Notes: a model not told the origin generated them from the sequence alone. A DNA stretch of 64,000 bases from Bacteroidota bacterium (GCA_023426145.1 JAFABG010000038.1:1-64000); one strand, 5' to 3'. Counted from the stretch's first letter, positions 17,716 to 28,472 are shown. Translations and numbers: made by a program.

Positions 17716-18860
17716 CGGCTAGCTGCTAAATGGTTTATCAACGGATTGGCATACATTAATAACAATTTCCCACGCAAAAAGTCTTCATCTTTATTGGGAA
17801 TTTTTATTTTTTCTAATTGCTGGGCAATGTAATCTTTAAATCGCTGCTCTTCTTCAACTGAGTACGAGGCAGAAAACTCACGAGTATCATTCAACCAATC
17901 ATAAGCCACATAATTACCAGAATAGATTCGATAGTTTGAATGAATTCTTCTATCTATCATAGCAGATATTCTAGAGAAAAGCTCTGGTTTGGATAAGGTA
18001 CGATCTAATTCCAGTAACCTATCATTTATGCAAGTTGCTGCTTGAAAGTGCACTTGTCCTTTGTAACCAAAAAGGCCAGTCTGCATATTTATCAAATCAT
18101 CTTGAGTGGTTTTCTTATACCCTTCAACATCTCTTTTCAACTGAAATTCTTGAGCTTTCAAAAAATCACAAGGATCATACTCATAAGACATTGCCAAAGG
18201 AACAATATTCATCGCCACCAGACGATCGATCAAGTCGCCCTCACCACCCATAGCAAGCATTTTTAGCACACTATCTTGCGTTCGGTCATTGGCATCTTTT
18301 GCACGTCCTTCGCGTTGGGCAATCCATACAGATTGATTCTTCTCCTTGATGGCATAGTGCATATAACGAGACATACGAGCCGACGATTCGAGCATTTGCC
18401 GCATAGTCAACGTACGTTGCACAATAAACGATTTATTAACACGCACCAATTTCTGAATCCAAGGATAAATTAGAAGATTATCTCCAATAGCAATCTCCAC
18501 AGTGTCCATGCCCTGATCAACTAGTAGAATAGACAGGAAGCCAGAATCAAGAATGATATCTCGGTGATTTGATACATACGTGTAAGCCTTGCTCTTATCT
18601 GGCACTGCTTTATGATCCAAAGTCAACCCATCGGTATATTTGCGCGCAATTTCCCATAATATACCATAACAAAATGTTTTCTGAAAGTCCAACTTGCTCT
18701 TACAAGCTCTCATTTTTTGTGCCAATACTTCGAAAGGCACATTAGGAATCACTCCAGTAGCAGCTTTCTGAAAAGCAGGATCGGCAATCAGTTCTTCAAA
18801 AATTTGAGGAAGTTCCTCATCGTGGTAAGGACGAATCTCATCAAACTCTTTAGTATCCAT
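17712..18860 (-). CDS. Glycerolipid acyltransferase-like protein
   Basis: A 382-residue protein with a PlsC/PlsB-type acyltransferase core: NHRDIILD at 98-105 (the histidine and aspartate block), a conserved region with IVQRTLTMRQML, and WIAQREGRAKD (about 178-188), equivalent to the xEGR substrate block. The first block is HX5D rather than the usual HX4D. There are no clear membrane spans, and a long helical N-terminus precedes the core. Probable role: acyl transfer onto a phospholipid or a related acceptor. Its stop overlaps the NigD-like start by 4 nt; ddl lies 39 bp upstream. Confidence 0.8.
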   Translation of the reverse strand: MDTKEFDEIRPYHDEELPQIFEELIADPAFQKAATGVIPNVPFEVLAQKMRACKSKLDFQKTFCYGILWEIARKYTDGLTLDHKAVPDKSKAYTYVSNHRDIILDSGFLSILLVDQGMDTVEIAIGDNLLIYPWIQKLVRVNKSFIVQRTLTMRQMLESSARMSRYMHYAIKEKNQSVWIAQREGRAKDANDRTQDSVLKMLAMGGEGDLIDRLVAMNIVPLAMSYEYDPCDFLKAQEFQLKRDVEGYKKTTQDDLINMQTGLFGYKGQVHFQAATCINDRLLELDRTLSKPELFSRISAMIDRRIHSNYRIYSGNYVAYDWLNDTREFSASYSVEEEQRFKDYIAQQLEKIKIPNKDEDFLRGKLLLMYANPLINHLAASR

Positions 18861-18899
18861 AAGTTATGAATGTTAAGTTATGAGTGTATGTTGAAGGCT

Positions 18900-19886
18900 T
18901 TAGCCTACAACACAACACTTATTCTCTATAATATCAGTCATCACATCCTTTATTTCCAACCCTGCCGCACGCACTTGTTGAGGAATAAAGCTTGTCGGAG
19001 TCATTCCGGGGGTAGTATTTACTTCCAGAAGATTGATCTTTTCACCGGCTGTCACAATATAATCGACCCGGATAATACCTGAACAACCCAATATATCATA
19101 AATAGCAGATGTGAGTTTTTGAACACGATCTGTCAGCTCATTGGAGATACGAGCGGGAGTTATCTCATCAACCTGTCCATTATATTTAGCATCGTAATCA
19201 AAGAATTCATTATGAGTCACAACTTCTGTGGGTGGAAATAGCACCGTCTTTTGGCTGGTTTTATAGCATCCACAGGTCAACTCTGTACCTTCCATAAATG
19301 CTTCAACAACCACTTCCTTCGCCTCTTCAAACGCTTTAGCAATGGCAGGTTGAATTTGTTCCTTTACTTTTACTTTTGTTACACCAAAGCTAGATCCTCC
19401 CAAGCTAGGCTTAATAAAACAAGGCAAACCTATTTTTTCCATCACATCTTCGTCTGATACGGATTGTCCTTGACGTAATAATAAAGACTCAGCAATACGC
19501 ACACCAAATGCTTTCAGATATTGGTTGCAGGCAAATTTATCATAAGTAATGGCAGCGGCCAAAACACCACAACAAGAGTATGGAATGTTCAACATATCGA
19601 AGTATCCTTGAAGACGACCATCTTCTCCAGGAGTACCATGAATCGTGATATAAGCAAAGTCAAACTTTACTTTCGTCGAACCTTGCATAAAGCTGAAATC
19701 ATTACGGTCTACGGGTGCCTTCACACCATCTGGTAGTTGAACCTCCCAGCGAGTTCCTTGCATTTCAACAATGTACAATTCGTACTTCTCTTTATCAATA
19801 AAAGAATATATTCCCTGTGCACTACGCAGAGATACATAAAATTCGGAGGTATCACCTCCAGCTACGATAGCAATTGTGCGTTTCAT
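18900..19886 (-). CDS. ddl: D-alanine--D-alanine ligase
   Basis: Ddl joins two D-alanines for the peptidoglycan stem peptide. The 328-residue ATP-grasp protein has AIVAGGDTSEFYVSLRSAQ at the N-terminus, the HGTPGEDGRLQGYFDMLNIP motif (about 84-103), KPSLGGSSFGVTKV in the ATP-grasp region, and the metal/substrate motif LLEVNTTPGMTPTSF near 292-306. Its start overlaps the end of the pseudouridine synthase gene by 4 nt, so the two are coupled. Confidence 0.95.
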   Translation of the reverse strand: MKRTIAIVAGGDTSEFYVSLRSAQGIYSFIDKEKYELYIVEMQGTRWEVQLPDGVKAPVDRNDFSFMQGSTKVKFDFAYITIHGTPGEDGRLQGYFDMLNIPYSCCGVLAAAITYDKFACNQYLKAFGVRIAESLLLRQGQSVSDEDVMEKIGLPCFIKPSLGGSSFGVTKVKVKEQIQPAIAKAFEEAKEVVVEAFMEGTELTCGCYKTSQKTVLFPPTEVVTHNEFFDYDAKYNGQVDEITPARISNELTDRVQKLTSAIYDILGCSGIIRVDYIVTAGEKINLLEVNTTPGMTPTSFIPQQVRAAGLEIKDVMTDIIENKCCVVG

Positions 19887-20956
19887 TCTATTTCTCTATT
19901 ACTTATGTAGCCTCTCCACTTCTCTATAAGCCGGGCCATGTCATCTGGAAGTTCGGAAGTAAAGTACATTTCTTCGCCAGTAGCGGGATGTACAAATCCT
20001 AACGTCATAGCATGAAGCGCCTGCCGGGGACAAGTGTCAAAGCAGTTATTTACAAATTGTTTGTATTTACTAAAATGAGTTCCTTTTAAAATCTCGTGTC
20101 CACCATACCGTTCATCATTGAAGAGAATATGACCGATATATTTCATGTGAACACGAATCTGATGTGTTCTACCGGTTTCGAGCACACACTCAACGAGTGT
20201 AACATAGCCTAACCGTTCCAGTACTCGATAATGAGTTACTGCATGTTTGCCCATAGTGGGATCAGGCATTACTGCCATTTGCATACGATCTTTCGGATTA
20301 CGTGCAATGCTTCCTACCACCGTGCCCTCATCCTGTTCCACATTCCCCCAAACTAACGCACGATATTTTCGCTTAGTCGTTTTATTAAAGAATTGTAAGC
20401 CTAAATGAGTTTTGGCATCAGGCGTTTTAGCTATTACTAAGAGCCCGGAAGTATCTTTATCGATACGGTGAACAAGTCCTACATGCGGATCATTGGCATC
20501 ATATTCGGGATTATCTTTCATGTGCCATGCCAAAGCATTAACAAGTGTGCCATGATAGTTTCCATGTCCAGGATGAACTACCAGCCCCGCAGGTTTATTG
20601 ACTACCATGAGATCCTTGTCTTCATAGACTATATTCAATGGAATATTTTCTGGGATAACCTCATTCTCATAGCGAGGTCGATCCATCATGACAGTAATTA
20701 CATCGAGCGGTTTCACTTTATAGCTACTCTTCACTGGCTTGCCATTTGCCATCACAAATCCACCATCAGCAGCTTTCTGAATACGATTTCTCGACGCATT
20801 GACTATGCGTTCGAACAGATACTTGTCGACTCGAATCGTTGCTTGCCCCTTATCTACTACTACCCGAAAATGTTCATAAAGCTGAGCATCTTCACCGACA
20901 GGTTCAACATCTTCTAAGTCAGTATCCAATTCATCCGAAAGTTCTTCGTCTATCAT
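19883..20956 (-). CDS. RluA/RluD-family pseudouridine synthase
   Basis: It converts uridine to pseudouridine in ribosomal RNA; RluD of E. coli acts on helix 69 of 23S rRNA. The 357-residue protein has an acidic N-terminal extension (1-30), an S4 RNA-binding domain (about 42-90, VDKYLFERIVNASRNRIQKA), and the catalytic HRIDKDTSGLLV with Asp166. ETGRTHQIRVHM, another family mark, follows at about 260. The S4 domain makes RluD the closest E. coli relative. The target site cannot be read from sequence. It lies 27 bp after the PASTA gene. Confidence 0.93.
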   Translation of the reverse strand: MIDEELSDELDTDLEDVEPVGEDAQLYEHFRVVVDKGQATIRVDKYLFERIVNASRNRIQKAADGGFVMANGKPVKSSYKVKPLDVITVMMDRPRYENEVIPENIPLNIVYEDKDLMVVNKPAGLVVHPGHGNYHGTLVNALAWHMKDNPEYDANDPHVGLVHRIDKDTSGLLVIAKTPDAKTHLGLQFFNKTTKRKYRALVWGNVEQDEGTVVGSIARNPKDRMQMAVMPDPTMGKHAVTHYRVLERLGYVTLVECVLETGRTHQIRVHMKYIGHILFNDERYGGHEILKGTHFSKYKQFVNNCFDTCPRQALHAMTLGFVHPATGEEMYFTSELPDDMARLIEKWRGYISNREIE

Positions 20957-20983
20957 GAGTATATTATTTCTGCTATTTGCTTA

Positions 20984-21634
20984 TTAAAACCAACTATCAT
21001 CTTGCGAAGTATTGCTACTTGTAGCTGCTGGCTCTTCCACATTTTCTGTATTTTCTGTAGAATCGTTTTCTAAAGATTCATGTTCCCCGTTTCCAACCAT
21101 TAAGGTGAGTGAAGCACCCAGTGGAACCATATCTCCAGCAGATAAAGACCTTCCGCGATACTTGACGCCATAGACCCAATCTTTTTCTCCACTCATTAAC
21201 TGCACTTCAGTTAACTTAAATCCGGCTGCAAGTACTTTGGCCTGAGCTTGACGAAGAGAGCTATTATCAGCCACATCGGGTACTGCACGCAAAGGAACTT
21301 TCAATGTATTGATTGTCATATAAATGACACGACCTTCCTTAACCTTATGTCCTGGCTCAGGATTAATATCTAAAACAATTCCAGCTACTTTTTCCTTCAC
21401 GTAAGCCGAATCAGATACTACGCACTCTAGCCCATGATTACGAAACATCTTTGATGCTTCGTCAACCGTCATTCCCTTCACATCGGGAACAACTACAGCT
21501 TCACCATGTCGTGTATATATATCCAGCCATTTTAACGTGCCGAACAATAATAACATCATTACCACAATCATGGCGATGATATTCACCCAAAAATATTTAT
21601 TAGTTTTAAAAGAAAAGAATTCTTTGACAGTCAT
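20984..21634 (-). CDS. Membrane-anchored PASTA-domain protein
   Basis: A 216-residue protein with a short cytoplasmic start, one membrane span (about 15-37, WVNIIAMIVVMMLLLFGTL), and two PASTA-type repeats outside (VVPDVKGMTVDEASKMF... and AVPDVADNSSLRQAQAKV...). The tail is acidic and Ser/Asn-rich. PASTA domains in other bacteria bind peptidoglycan or muropeptides; no kinase domain is attached here. I start it at 21634 (MTVKEFF), because an earlier in-frame ATG at 21670 lies upstream of the -7 box at 21657-21664. It leads the run into rluD and ddl, consistent with a cell-wall setting. Confidence 0.88.
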   Translation of the reverse strand: MTVKEFFSFKTNKYFWVNIIAMIVVMMLLLFGTLKWLDIYTRHGEAVVVPDVKGMTVDEASKMFRNHGLECVVSDSAYVKEKVAGIVLDINPEPGHKVKEGRVIYMTINTLKVPLRAVPDVADNSSLRQAQAKVLAAGFKLTEVQLMSGEKDWVYGVKYRGRSLSAGDMVPLGASLTLMVGNGEHESLENDSTENTENVEEPAATSSNTSQDDSWF

Positions 21635-21656
21635 AAGCTTTGCTATTAATCCGCGC

Positions 21657-21664
21657 CAAAGATA
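21657..21664 (-). promoter_or_regulatory. Promoter (-7 box) of the PASTA-rluD-ddl run
   Basis: TATCTTTG on the minus strand, 22 bp upstream of the chosen ATG at 21634, matches TAnnTTTG. A clear -33 box is not seen. Confidence 0.6.
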
Positions 21665-21670
21665 CGACAA

Positions 21671-21990
21671 ATAAGTTTAAATTAGGAAAAGTGAGCGATG
21701 AAAATATCCTTGCCGATAATGCAAGGACATTAATCATCACTCGAAATTGCTGTAACTATAATCCCCACTTATATAGATTTCAACAACCAATATCTTTATC
21801 ATACATTTTATAGGTTCAAAGAAAAACCGACCTCTTCAATGCATTTATGTTATTCTTTGGTAGCAAAGGAAGATAAAATATAACATAGTTTCGTACATTA
21901 AACATTATTTAATACATTATTTAACTAAAAGAATAAAGAACATTGCATTTTGACAAAGCAAAGACTATTTACAGCCATAACCACCTTAAA
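21671..21990. other. Intergenic stretch, no gene seen
   Basis: About 320 bp of AT-rich sequence upstream of the PASTA gene. It contains an imperfect inverted repeat centred near 21717 (TCCTTGC 21707-21713 with GCAAGGA 21721-21727, with partly paired flanks) but no credible reading frame and no clear outward promoter. Confidence 0.6.
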
Positions 21991-22049
21991 ATCATTAAGA
22001 AACAAAAAGGGCGAAGTGATATACTTCGCCCTTTTTGTTTCTTAATGAT
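21991..22049. terminator. Very long perfect hairpin terminator after rpmH
   Basis: The arms 21991-22017 and 22023-22049 are perfectly complementary over 27 bp with a 5-nt loop. The core AAAAAGGGCGAAGT/ACTTCGCCCTTTTT gives an A-run and a T-run, so it can act on both strands. It ends 2 bp from the rpmH stop codon. Confidence 0.9.
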
Positions 22050-22051
22050 GA

Positions 22052-22213
22052 TTACCACTTTTGACCGTTGTACTCATCAGAAACAGTTAGTTTCTTTCTG
22101 CCTTTTGCACGGCGAGCAGCTAATACTCTACGACCATTAGCAGATGCCATTCTCTCACGGAAACCGTGTTTATTCTTTCTCTTTCTGTTAGAGGGTTGAA
22201 ATGTTCTTTTCAT
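22052..22213 (-). CDS. rpmH: Large ribosomal subunit protein bL34
   Basis: A 53-residue protein translated from the minus strand, beginning [20 protein letters not shown] and ending NGQKW. It has the family core [26 protein letters not shown], split by nothing, and is strongly basic as expected. The length is slightly above the usual 44-46 because of the C-terminal tail [11 protein letters not shown]. It stands alone rather than beside rnpA. A good promoter precedes it and the long hairpin follows. Confidence 0.97.
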   Translation of the reverse strand: MKRTFQPSNRKRKNKHGFRERMASANGRRVLAARRAKGRKKLTVSDEYNGQKW

Positions 22214-22258
22214 TACTGTATCTTGTTTTTTATGTTATTATTCTACGTAATCGGGCTG

Positions 22259-22289
22259 CAAAAATAGGTACTTTTTTTAAATTAACCAA
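22259..22289 (-). promoter_or_regulatory. Promoter of rpmH
   Basis: Minus strand: TTG (complement of 22287-22289), a 20-nt spacer, and TATTTTTG (complement of 22259-22266), about 45 bp before the rpmH start. Confidence 0.7.
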
Positions 22290-22316
22290 GAGATAACTCA
22301 TTTTTGCTCAAAAGTT

Positions 22317-22348
22317 TTTGTGTTTTTTACCGATTTAGATTACTTTTG
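22317..22348 (+). promoter_or_regulatory. Promoter of efp
   Basis: TTTG (22317-22320), a 20-nt spacer and TACTTTTG (22341-22348) form a strong Bacteroides promoter, 58 bp upstream of efp. It is back to back with the rpmH promoter. Confidence 0.8.
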
Positions 22349-22406
22349 CAATCGAATTAGTAAGGAAACAATTAAATAACAATAATATAATAAGAAAAAT
22401 AGTAGT

Positions 22407-22973
22407 ATGATTAATGCTCAAGACATCAAAAACGGAGCTTGCATCCGTATGGACGGAAAGCTGTATTTCTGCGTTGAATTCCTCCACGTAAAACCAGGTA
22501 AAGGTAATACTTTTATGCGTACCAAACTGAAAGACGTGATTAGTGGATACGTTATTGAACGTCGCTTCAATATCGGTGAAAAGCTTGAAGACGTACGTGT
22601 AGAACGCCGCCCATACCAATTCCTATATAAAGAAGGAGAAGATTATATCTTTATGAATCAAGAAACTTTTGATCAGCATCCTATCGCTCACGATTTGATT
22701 AATGGTGTTGATTTCTTGCTTGAAGGTATGACTTTGGAAGTTGTTTCTGATGCTTCTACTGAAACAGTTCTTTATGCTGATATGCCTATCAAAGTTCAAA
22801 TGAAGATTACTTATACTGAACCGGGATTGAAAGGCGACACTGCTACTAACACATTGAAACCTGCAACTGTTGAGTCTGGTGCAACTGTACGCGTACCTTT
22901 GTTTGTCAACGAAGGTGAGACTATTGAAATTGATACTCGTGACGGTTCTTACGTAGGAAGAATCAAAGGATAA
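22407..22973 (+). CDS. efp: Translation elongation factor P
   Basis: EF-P relieves ribosomes stalled at consecutive prolines. The 188-residue protein shows all three domains. Domain I has the tip loop KPGKGNTF, with the lysine (near residue 32) that is modified in some bacteria. Domain II is the OB fold (about 66-125, including FMNQETFDQ and the strand around VLYADMPIKVQMKITYTEPG). Domain III ends IDTRDGSYVGR, a family signature. No lysyl-modifying enzyme (EpmA) is in the window. It has its own promoter and terminator. Confidence 0.97.
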   Translation: MINAQDIKNGACIRMDGKLYFCVEFLHVKPGKGNTFMRTKLKDVISGYVIERRFNIGEKLEDVRVERRPYQFLYKEGEDYIFMNQETFDQHPIAHDLINGVDFLLEGMTLEVVSDASTETVLYADMPIKVQMKITYTEPGLKGDTATNTLKPATVESGATVRVPLFVNEGETIEIDTRDGSYVGRIKG

Positions 22974-22996
22974 ATTGTCATATAAATGACATAAAG

Positions 22997-23033
22997 AAAC
23001 GGTGGATTTGCCTCAGCAGATCCACCGTTTTTT
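22997..23033 (+). terminator. Terminator of efp
   Basis: AAACGGTGGAT (22997-23007) pairs perfectly with ATCCACCGTTT (23020-23030), with a 12-nt loop and a run of six T residues. Strong intrinsic terminator 24 bp after the efp stop. Confidence 0.9.
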
Positions 23034-23035
23034 AT

Positions 23036-23043
23036 TACCTTTG
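23036..23043 (+). promoter_or_regulatory. Candidate -7 box of the alkaline phosphatase gene
   Basis: TACCTTTG follows the efp terminator by 2 bp and lies 31 bp before the ATG at 23075. The -33 position would fall in the terminator loop and has no TTTG. Confidence 0.5.
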
Positions 23044-23074
23044 CCCATCACTAACCCTAATAAATTACAATAGA

Positions 23075-24475
23075 ATGAAGAAGTTAATTTACACATTATT
23101 ATTTGTCCTTATCTCCGTTGCAGTCAACGGTCAGGCCAAATATGTATTCTATTTCATTGGAGATGGAATGGGAGTCAATCAGGTAAACGGCACAGAAATG
23201 TATCAAGCAGAACGACAAAACGGGCGTATCGGTGTGGAGCCTTTGTTATTCACACAGTTCCCTGTGGCGACTATTGCTACAACCTTCTCTGCGACAAACT
23301 CAGTAACCGATTCTGCAGCTGCTGGAACAGCACTTGCAACAGGGAAAAAAACTTATAATAGTGCTATTTCTGTCGGAGAAGATAAGCAACCCATTGAAAC
23401 GATTGCAGAAAAGGCAAAGAAAGCTGGAAAGAAAGTTGGAGTCACGACTTCTGTTAGTGTAGATCATGCCACTCCAGCCACATTCTACGCTCACCAGGCT
23501 AACCGCAATATGTATTATGAAATTGCGAATGACCTACCCAAAGCGAACTTTGATTTTTACGCTGGTGGAGGGTTCCTTAAGCCAACAACGACCTACGATA
23601 AGAAAGAAGCGCCCAGCATTTTTCCAATGTTCAAAGAAGCTGGCTATACAGTAGCTCGCGGTTATAACGATTATAAAGCTAAGGCTAAAGATGCTAAAAA
23701 AATGATCCTAATACAGGAAGAAGGCAAAGATCCTTCTTGTTTGCCTTATGCCATTGATCGCAAAAGCGACGACCTTACTCTTGCGCAAATTACTGAAAGT
23801 GCCATTGATTTCCTCACAAAAGGTAAAAACAAGGGGTTCTTCCTAATGGTTGAAGGGGGAAAAATAGACTGGGCATGCCATTCAAATGATGCTGCAACAG
23901 CTTTCAATGAAGTTAAAGATATGGATGATGCAGTTAGAGTGGCTTACGAGTTTTATAAGAAACACCCCAAAGAGACACTGATTGTTATCACCGCCGATCA
24001 CGAGACAGGAGGTATTGCCCTAGGCACAGGGAAATATGAGTTAAACCTAAAGGTACTCCAATACCAAAAGCATTCTGCTGACGAACTTTCTAGTGAAATC
24101 AGTGAGTTGAGAAAATCAAAAGGCAATAAAGTAACTTGGGAAGACATGAAAGCATTCCTTGGAGAAAGAATGGGCTTTTGGAAAGAAGTGCCTATTTCTT
24201 GGGAACAAGAGAAAAGACTTCGTGATGAGTTTGAGCAATCATTTGTGAAGAATAAAGTGGTGTTTGCAGAAAGCATGTATTCTAAAAGTGAACCAATTGC
24301 CGCACAAGCTAAAGAGATCTTGGATGAAATTGCCATGATAGGCTGGACCAGTGGTGGACATTCGGCAGGGTTTGTTCCTGTATTTGCCATCGGAGCGGGT
24401 TCACAACTATTCAACGACAAAATAGACAATACAGAAATACCTAAAAGAATAGCCAAAGCAGCAGGATATAAATAA
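23075..24475 (+). CDS. Alkaline phosphatase (PhoA superfamily)
   Basis: A secreted phosphomonoesterase. The 466-residue protein has a signal peptide ending near AVNGQ (residue 20) and the first metal-binding aspartate in FIGDGMGVNQ (Asp30). The nucleophile is Ser80 in SVTDSAAAGTALATG. Further metal ligands appear in VDHATPATFYAHQ, VEGGKIDWACHSNDA, TADHETGG and WTSGGHSAG. This is the full classical set, so a catalytic enzyme is expected. No Pho-box can be judged. A terminator follows its stop codon, and the susR gene converges on it. Confidence 0.93.
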   Translation: MKKLIYTLLFVLISVAVNGQAKYVFYFIGDGMGVNQVNGTEMYQAERQNGRIGVEPLLFTQFPVATIATTFSATNSVTDSAAAGTALATGKKTYNSAISVGEDKQPIETIAEKAKKAGKKVGVTTSVSVDHATPATFYAHQANRNMYYEIANDLPKANFDFYAGGGFLKPTTTYDKKEAPSIFPMFKEAGYTVARGYNDYKAKAKDAKKMILIQEEGKDPSCLPYAIDRKSDDLTLAQITESAIDFLTKGKNKGFFLMVEGGKIDWACHSNDAATAFNEVKDMDDAVRVAYEFYKKHPKETLIVITADHETGGIALGTGKYELNLKVLQYQKHSADELSSEISELRKSKGNKVTWEDMKAFLGERMGFWKEVPISWEQEKRLRDEFEQSFVKNKVVFAESMYSKSEPIAAQAKEILDEIAMIGWTSGGHSAGFVPVFAIGAGSQLFNDKIDNTEIPKRIAKAAGYK

Positions 24476-24493
24476 GATTAGCTGCTTCTTTGA

Positions 24494-24546
24494 TAAGATA
24501 GCCAATTAGCTTATGGTCAACAACCGTAAACTAATTGGCTATTTTA
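24494..24546 (+). terminator. Terminator of the alkaline phosphatase gene
   Basis: ATAGCCAATTAG (24498-24509) pairs with CTAATTGGCTAT (24531-24542), extended by four further pairs including one G-U. The loop is about 21 nt and the 3' side ends in TTTTAG. Confidence 0.75.
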
Positions 24547-24557
24547 GTATAATAAAA

Positions 24558-24670
24558 GTTGTGCCAACCTATTGTTTTAGTTGTGCCAACCCGCTTGGCA
24601 CAGCTGTGCCACTCTTTTGGCAAGGGCGTGCCAATGTATGGGCAGAGTTGTGCCAATACATTGGCACAAC
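24558..24670. repeat. Tandem 22-bp palindromic array (five units)
   Basis: Five copies of a unit begin GTTGTGCCAA or a close variant at 24558, 24580, 24603, 24625 and 24647 (spacings 22, 23, 22, 22). Each is followed by TTGGCA or a variant at 24595, 24617, 24639 and 24661, again every 22 bp; the first unit's half is degenerate (TTGTTT). Each unit is thus an imperfect palindrome, GTGCCAA-n5-TTGGCAC. The array starts with GTTGTGCCAA and ends with its exact complement TTGGCACAAC, so it can also fold as one structure. It lies between convergent alkaline phosphatase and susR, 26 bp beyond the susR stop. Confidence 0.9.
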
Positions 24671-24696
24671 ACAAATTTATGCATCTTTTCAAAAAC

Positions 24697-26298
24697 CTAC
24701 AGGTTCATCACATCTTGTTCAAACTGCTCTTTATCCCCAGCTGCCTTATTTCGCATTCTGCTCCTATAGTTATAAATCGTAGCCAAAGAATATCCTAGAA
24801 AATGAGCAATCTTGTTACTATCTACCACTCCTAAACGAATCAAAGCAAAGATGCGAAGTTCGGTAGTCAGTAACTCATCCGATTTGGGATAGATCCTCCC
24901 CTCTTCCAGCAACAATCCATTAAACGATTCAATAAAATTCGGGAATAACTTTAGGAAAGACTTATCAAATTCATTGTAGAACTCATTCCTCTCGTCACGA
25001 ATAAACTGTTCCGACTTGATGGCTTTAAAGAGTTCATCAATTCGCGAAGACATGGCCAACTTAGCTAAAGAGCGGCGATAGATTTCAAGCTTATCAAGGT
25101 ATTTCACGCACCGATCTAAGTAACGGGCAATATACACTTCCTTTATTTTTCCGGTTTGCTCAAGTTCTTTGTTCACCAACAGCATTTGTTTATTGGCCAA
25201 ACTCAAATTACGCCGCATAACAGAAAGTTTCTTCATCCAACGATAGAGATAAAAAACAGCAATAATAAGAAATAAGGAGAGTATACTTACGCTAATCAAC
25301 ATAGTACGAGAAATGACACGTTCCTTCTCTTCTTTCAGTTTATAGGCTTTATCTATGATGGGAAAGAATTCCGTCACTTCAATAAAGCGAAGGCGGGCAT
25401 TACAAGCTACTGCATCTTCCATCGAACGGCTGAGATACTTATAGGCTCGATCAATATCACCAGACTCATACATTAAATGAGCTAGCTTCTGCAATGAAGC
25501 GTATTCTCGCACGGAAGACTCTAAGTCGGCAATCGTCGTTTGTATAAGGTAATAAATCTCTTTGTCTCTATCGTTTTTCTTGCCATAAGCCTCCGATAGT
25601 GTATAATAGACGTATACTTTCTGTCGCTCATCTTCCACACTCTTCACCACATTGTTCAATAAGTTAATAGCCCGATCTGGCTTCCCATCCATTATATATC
25701 GTTCGGCTAAAGCAATGGTTCTGTTCTCCTGCGAAGGCATCATAGAAATAATGGAATCCCGGTATAAATCCGTTTTCTTCAGATATTTTTCTTTCTCATA
25801 TTTGCTCGTAGTGTAATCTGCTAACCATCCATAGCAAGCCCGATAGGTTTGATAATAAGACAAAAGTGTGGCCTGATCGAGGCTTTTGGGGTCAGTTCTT
25901 TCCAGTTGTTCTATAGCTTCAATATACATTCCCATAACCCCCATTACCGTAGCACGATTTATGATGAGCCGGTTTTTCAACTCCGGACGCTTCAACTGCG
26001 GAAGCATATCCATCTGCCGATTGATATAAAACAAAGCTGAATCTGCTTGATAATGAAGATAGGCATTGAAAAGAGAAGTGTAGAGTTCAAACTTCCTGGC
26101 AGGATCGACTGAATTTCTAAGTGCGGCTTTCAAATCTGCAATCTCCTTTTCTTTCTTATCTTGATACATTTTCTTCTTCCCGATAACATCATCTAACTGC
26201 TGAAGAGCAAGCTTATTCACATCATTAAGTTTTGCCGACAAGGGAAGAGCAGGGTACACAAAAAGAAGAAACAAAACATAATAGGCTAGATTTTTCAT
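24697..26298 (-). CDS. susR: SusR, membrane-spanning regulator of starch utilization
   Basis: SusR activates the sus genes in response to maltose. The protein starts with a signal-type hydrophobic segment ([20 protein letters not shown]), then a periplasmic helical TPR-like region to about residue 310. One membrane span follows ([21 protein letters not shown]), then a cytoplasmic coiled helix and a C-terminal LuxR-like helix-turn-helix ([20 protein letters not shown] and following). I use ATG 26298 (533 residues), because longer in-frame starts to 26382 lie upstream of the -7 box at 26322-26329; ATG 26304 is also possible. It is divergent from susA. Naming rests on locus context and domain layout. 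Confidence 0.92.
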   Translation of the reverse strand: MKNLAYYVLFLLFVYPALPLSAKLNDVNKLALQQLDDVIGKKKMYQDKKEKEIADLKAALRNSVDPARKFELYTSLFNAYLHYQADSALFYINRQMDMLPQLKRPELKNRLIINRATVMGVMGMYIEAIEQLERTDPKSLDQATLLSYYQTYRACYGWLADYTTSKYEKEKYLKKTDLYRDSIISMMPSQENRTIALAERYIMDGKPDRAINLLNNVVKSVEDERQKVYVYYTLSEAYGKKNDRDKEIYYLIQTTIADLESSVREYASLQKLAHLMYESGDIDRAYKYLSRSMEDAVACNARLRFIEVTEFFPIIDKAYKLKEEKERVISRTMLISVSILSLFLIIAVFYLYRWMKKLSVMRRNLSLANKQMLLVNKELEQTGKIKEVYIARYLDRCVKYLDKLEIYRRSLAKLAMSSRIDELFKAIKSEQFIRDERNEFYNEFDKSFLKLFPNFIESFNGLLLEEGRIYPKSDELLTTELRIFALIRLGVVDSNKIAHFLGYSLATIYNYRSRMRNKAAGDKEQFEQDVMNL

Positions 26299-26321
26299 AA
26301 GGTGCATTTTTAAAGATGTTA

Positions 26322-26329
26322 CAAATATA
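26322..26329 (-). promoter_or_regulatory. Promoter (-7 box) of susR
   Basis: TATATTTG on the minus strand, 23 bp upstream of the chosen susR ATG. It fixes which in-frame ATG can be used. Confidence 0.65.
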
Positions 26330-26446
26330 GTAAATATACCACTGATAACGAAAAACATGCTCCCAACATTTTTCATTATCATTTGTATTTTTTAATTGTA
26401 GGCGAACATATATTGCGCTAATTATCAAATAGATAAACAGTTATGC

Positions 26447-26500
26447 AATTTATATTTCCATTCTAGTTTCAGAAACGCATCTCCCATCGCCCTACATTTG
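26447..26500 (+). promoter_or_regulatory. susA promoter with candidate SusR site
   Basis: The -7 box TACATTTG is at 26493-26500. Upstream, 26447-26474 reads like the same region of susB: shared words are ATTT-TATTT-ATTCTA-T-AGAA. The word ATTCTA ends exactly 27 nt before TACATTTG in both promoters. No TTTG -33 box is present, as expected of an activator-dependent promoter. SusR binding here is inferred, not shown. Confidence 0.7.
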
Positions 26501-26528
26501 TAACATCAACATTTAAGTTATCATTTAA

Positions 26529-28394
<1,866 letters not shown>

Positions 28395-28472
28395 AAGAGT
28401 TCACTAGGACTTATATTTCTAGAGTAGAACAAAAGAGATAATAGACTAATATACAACAATATAGTATTGGTT

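Noticed and set aside
18861..18899. Near-tandem AAGTTATGA repeat before the acyltransferase gene
   Set aside because: Two short imperfect copies in a 39-bp gap; too small to separate from chance.
21707..21727. Stem TCCTTGC/GCAAGGA as a terminator or riboswitch
   Set aside because: Short stem with no T-run and no gene placed to use it; no known riboswitch pattern seen.
24513..24798. Overlapping plus-strand reading frames through the 22-bp array
   Set aside because: They owe their Cys/Gln-rich words to the repeats and run antisense into susR; not genes.
26299..26382. Longer susR start at 26382
   Set aside because: It is upstream of the -7 box at 26322-26329, so it would not be in the transcript.
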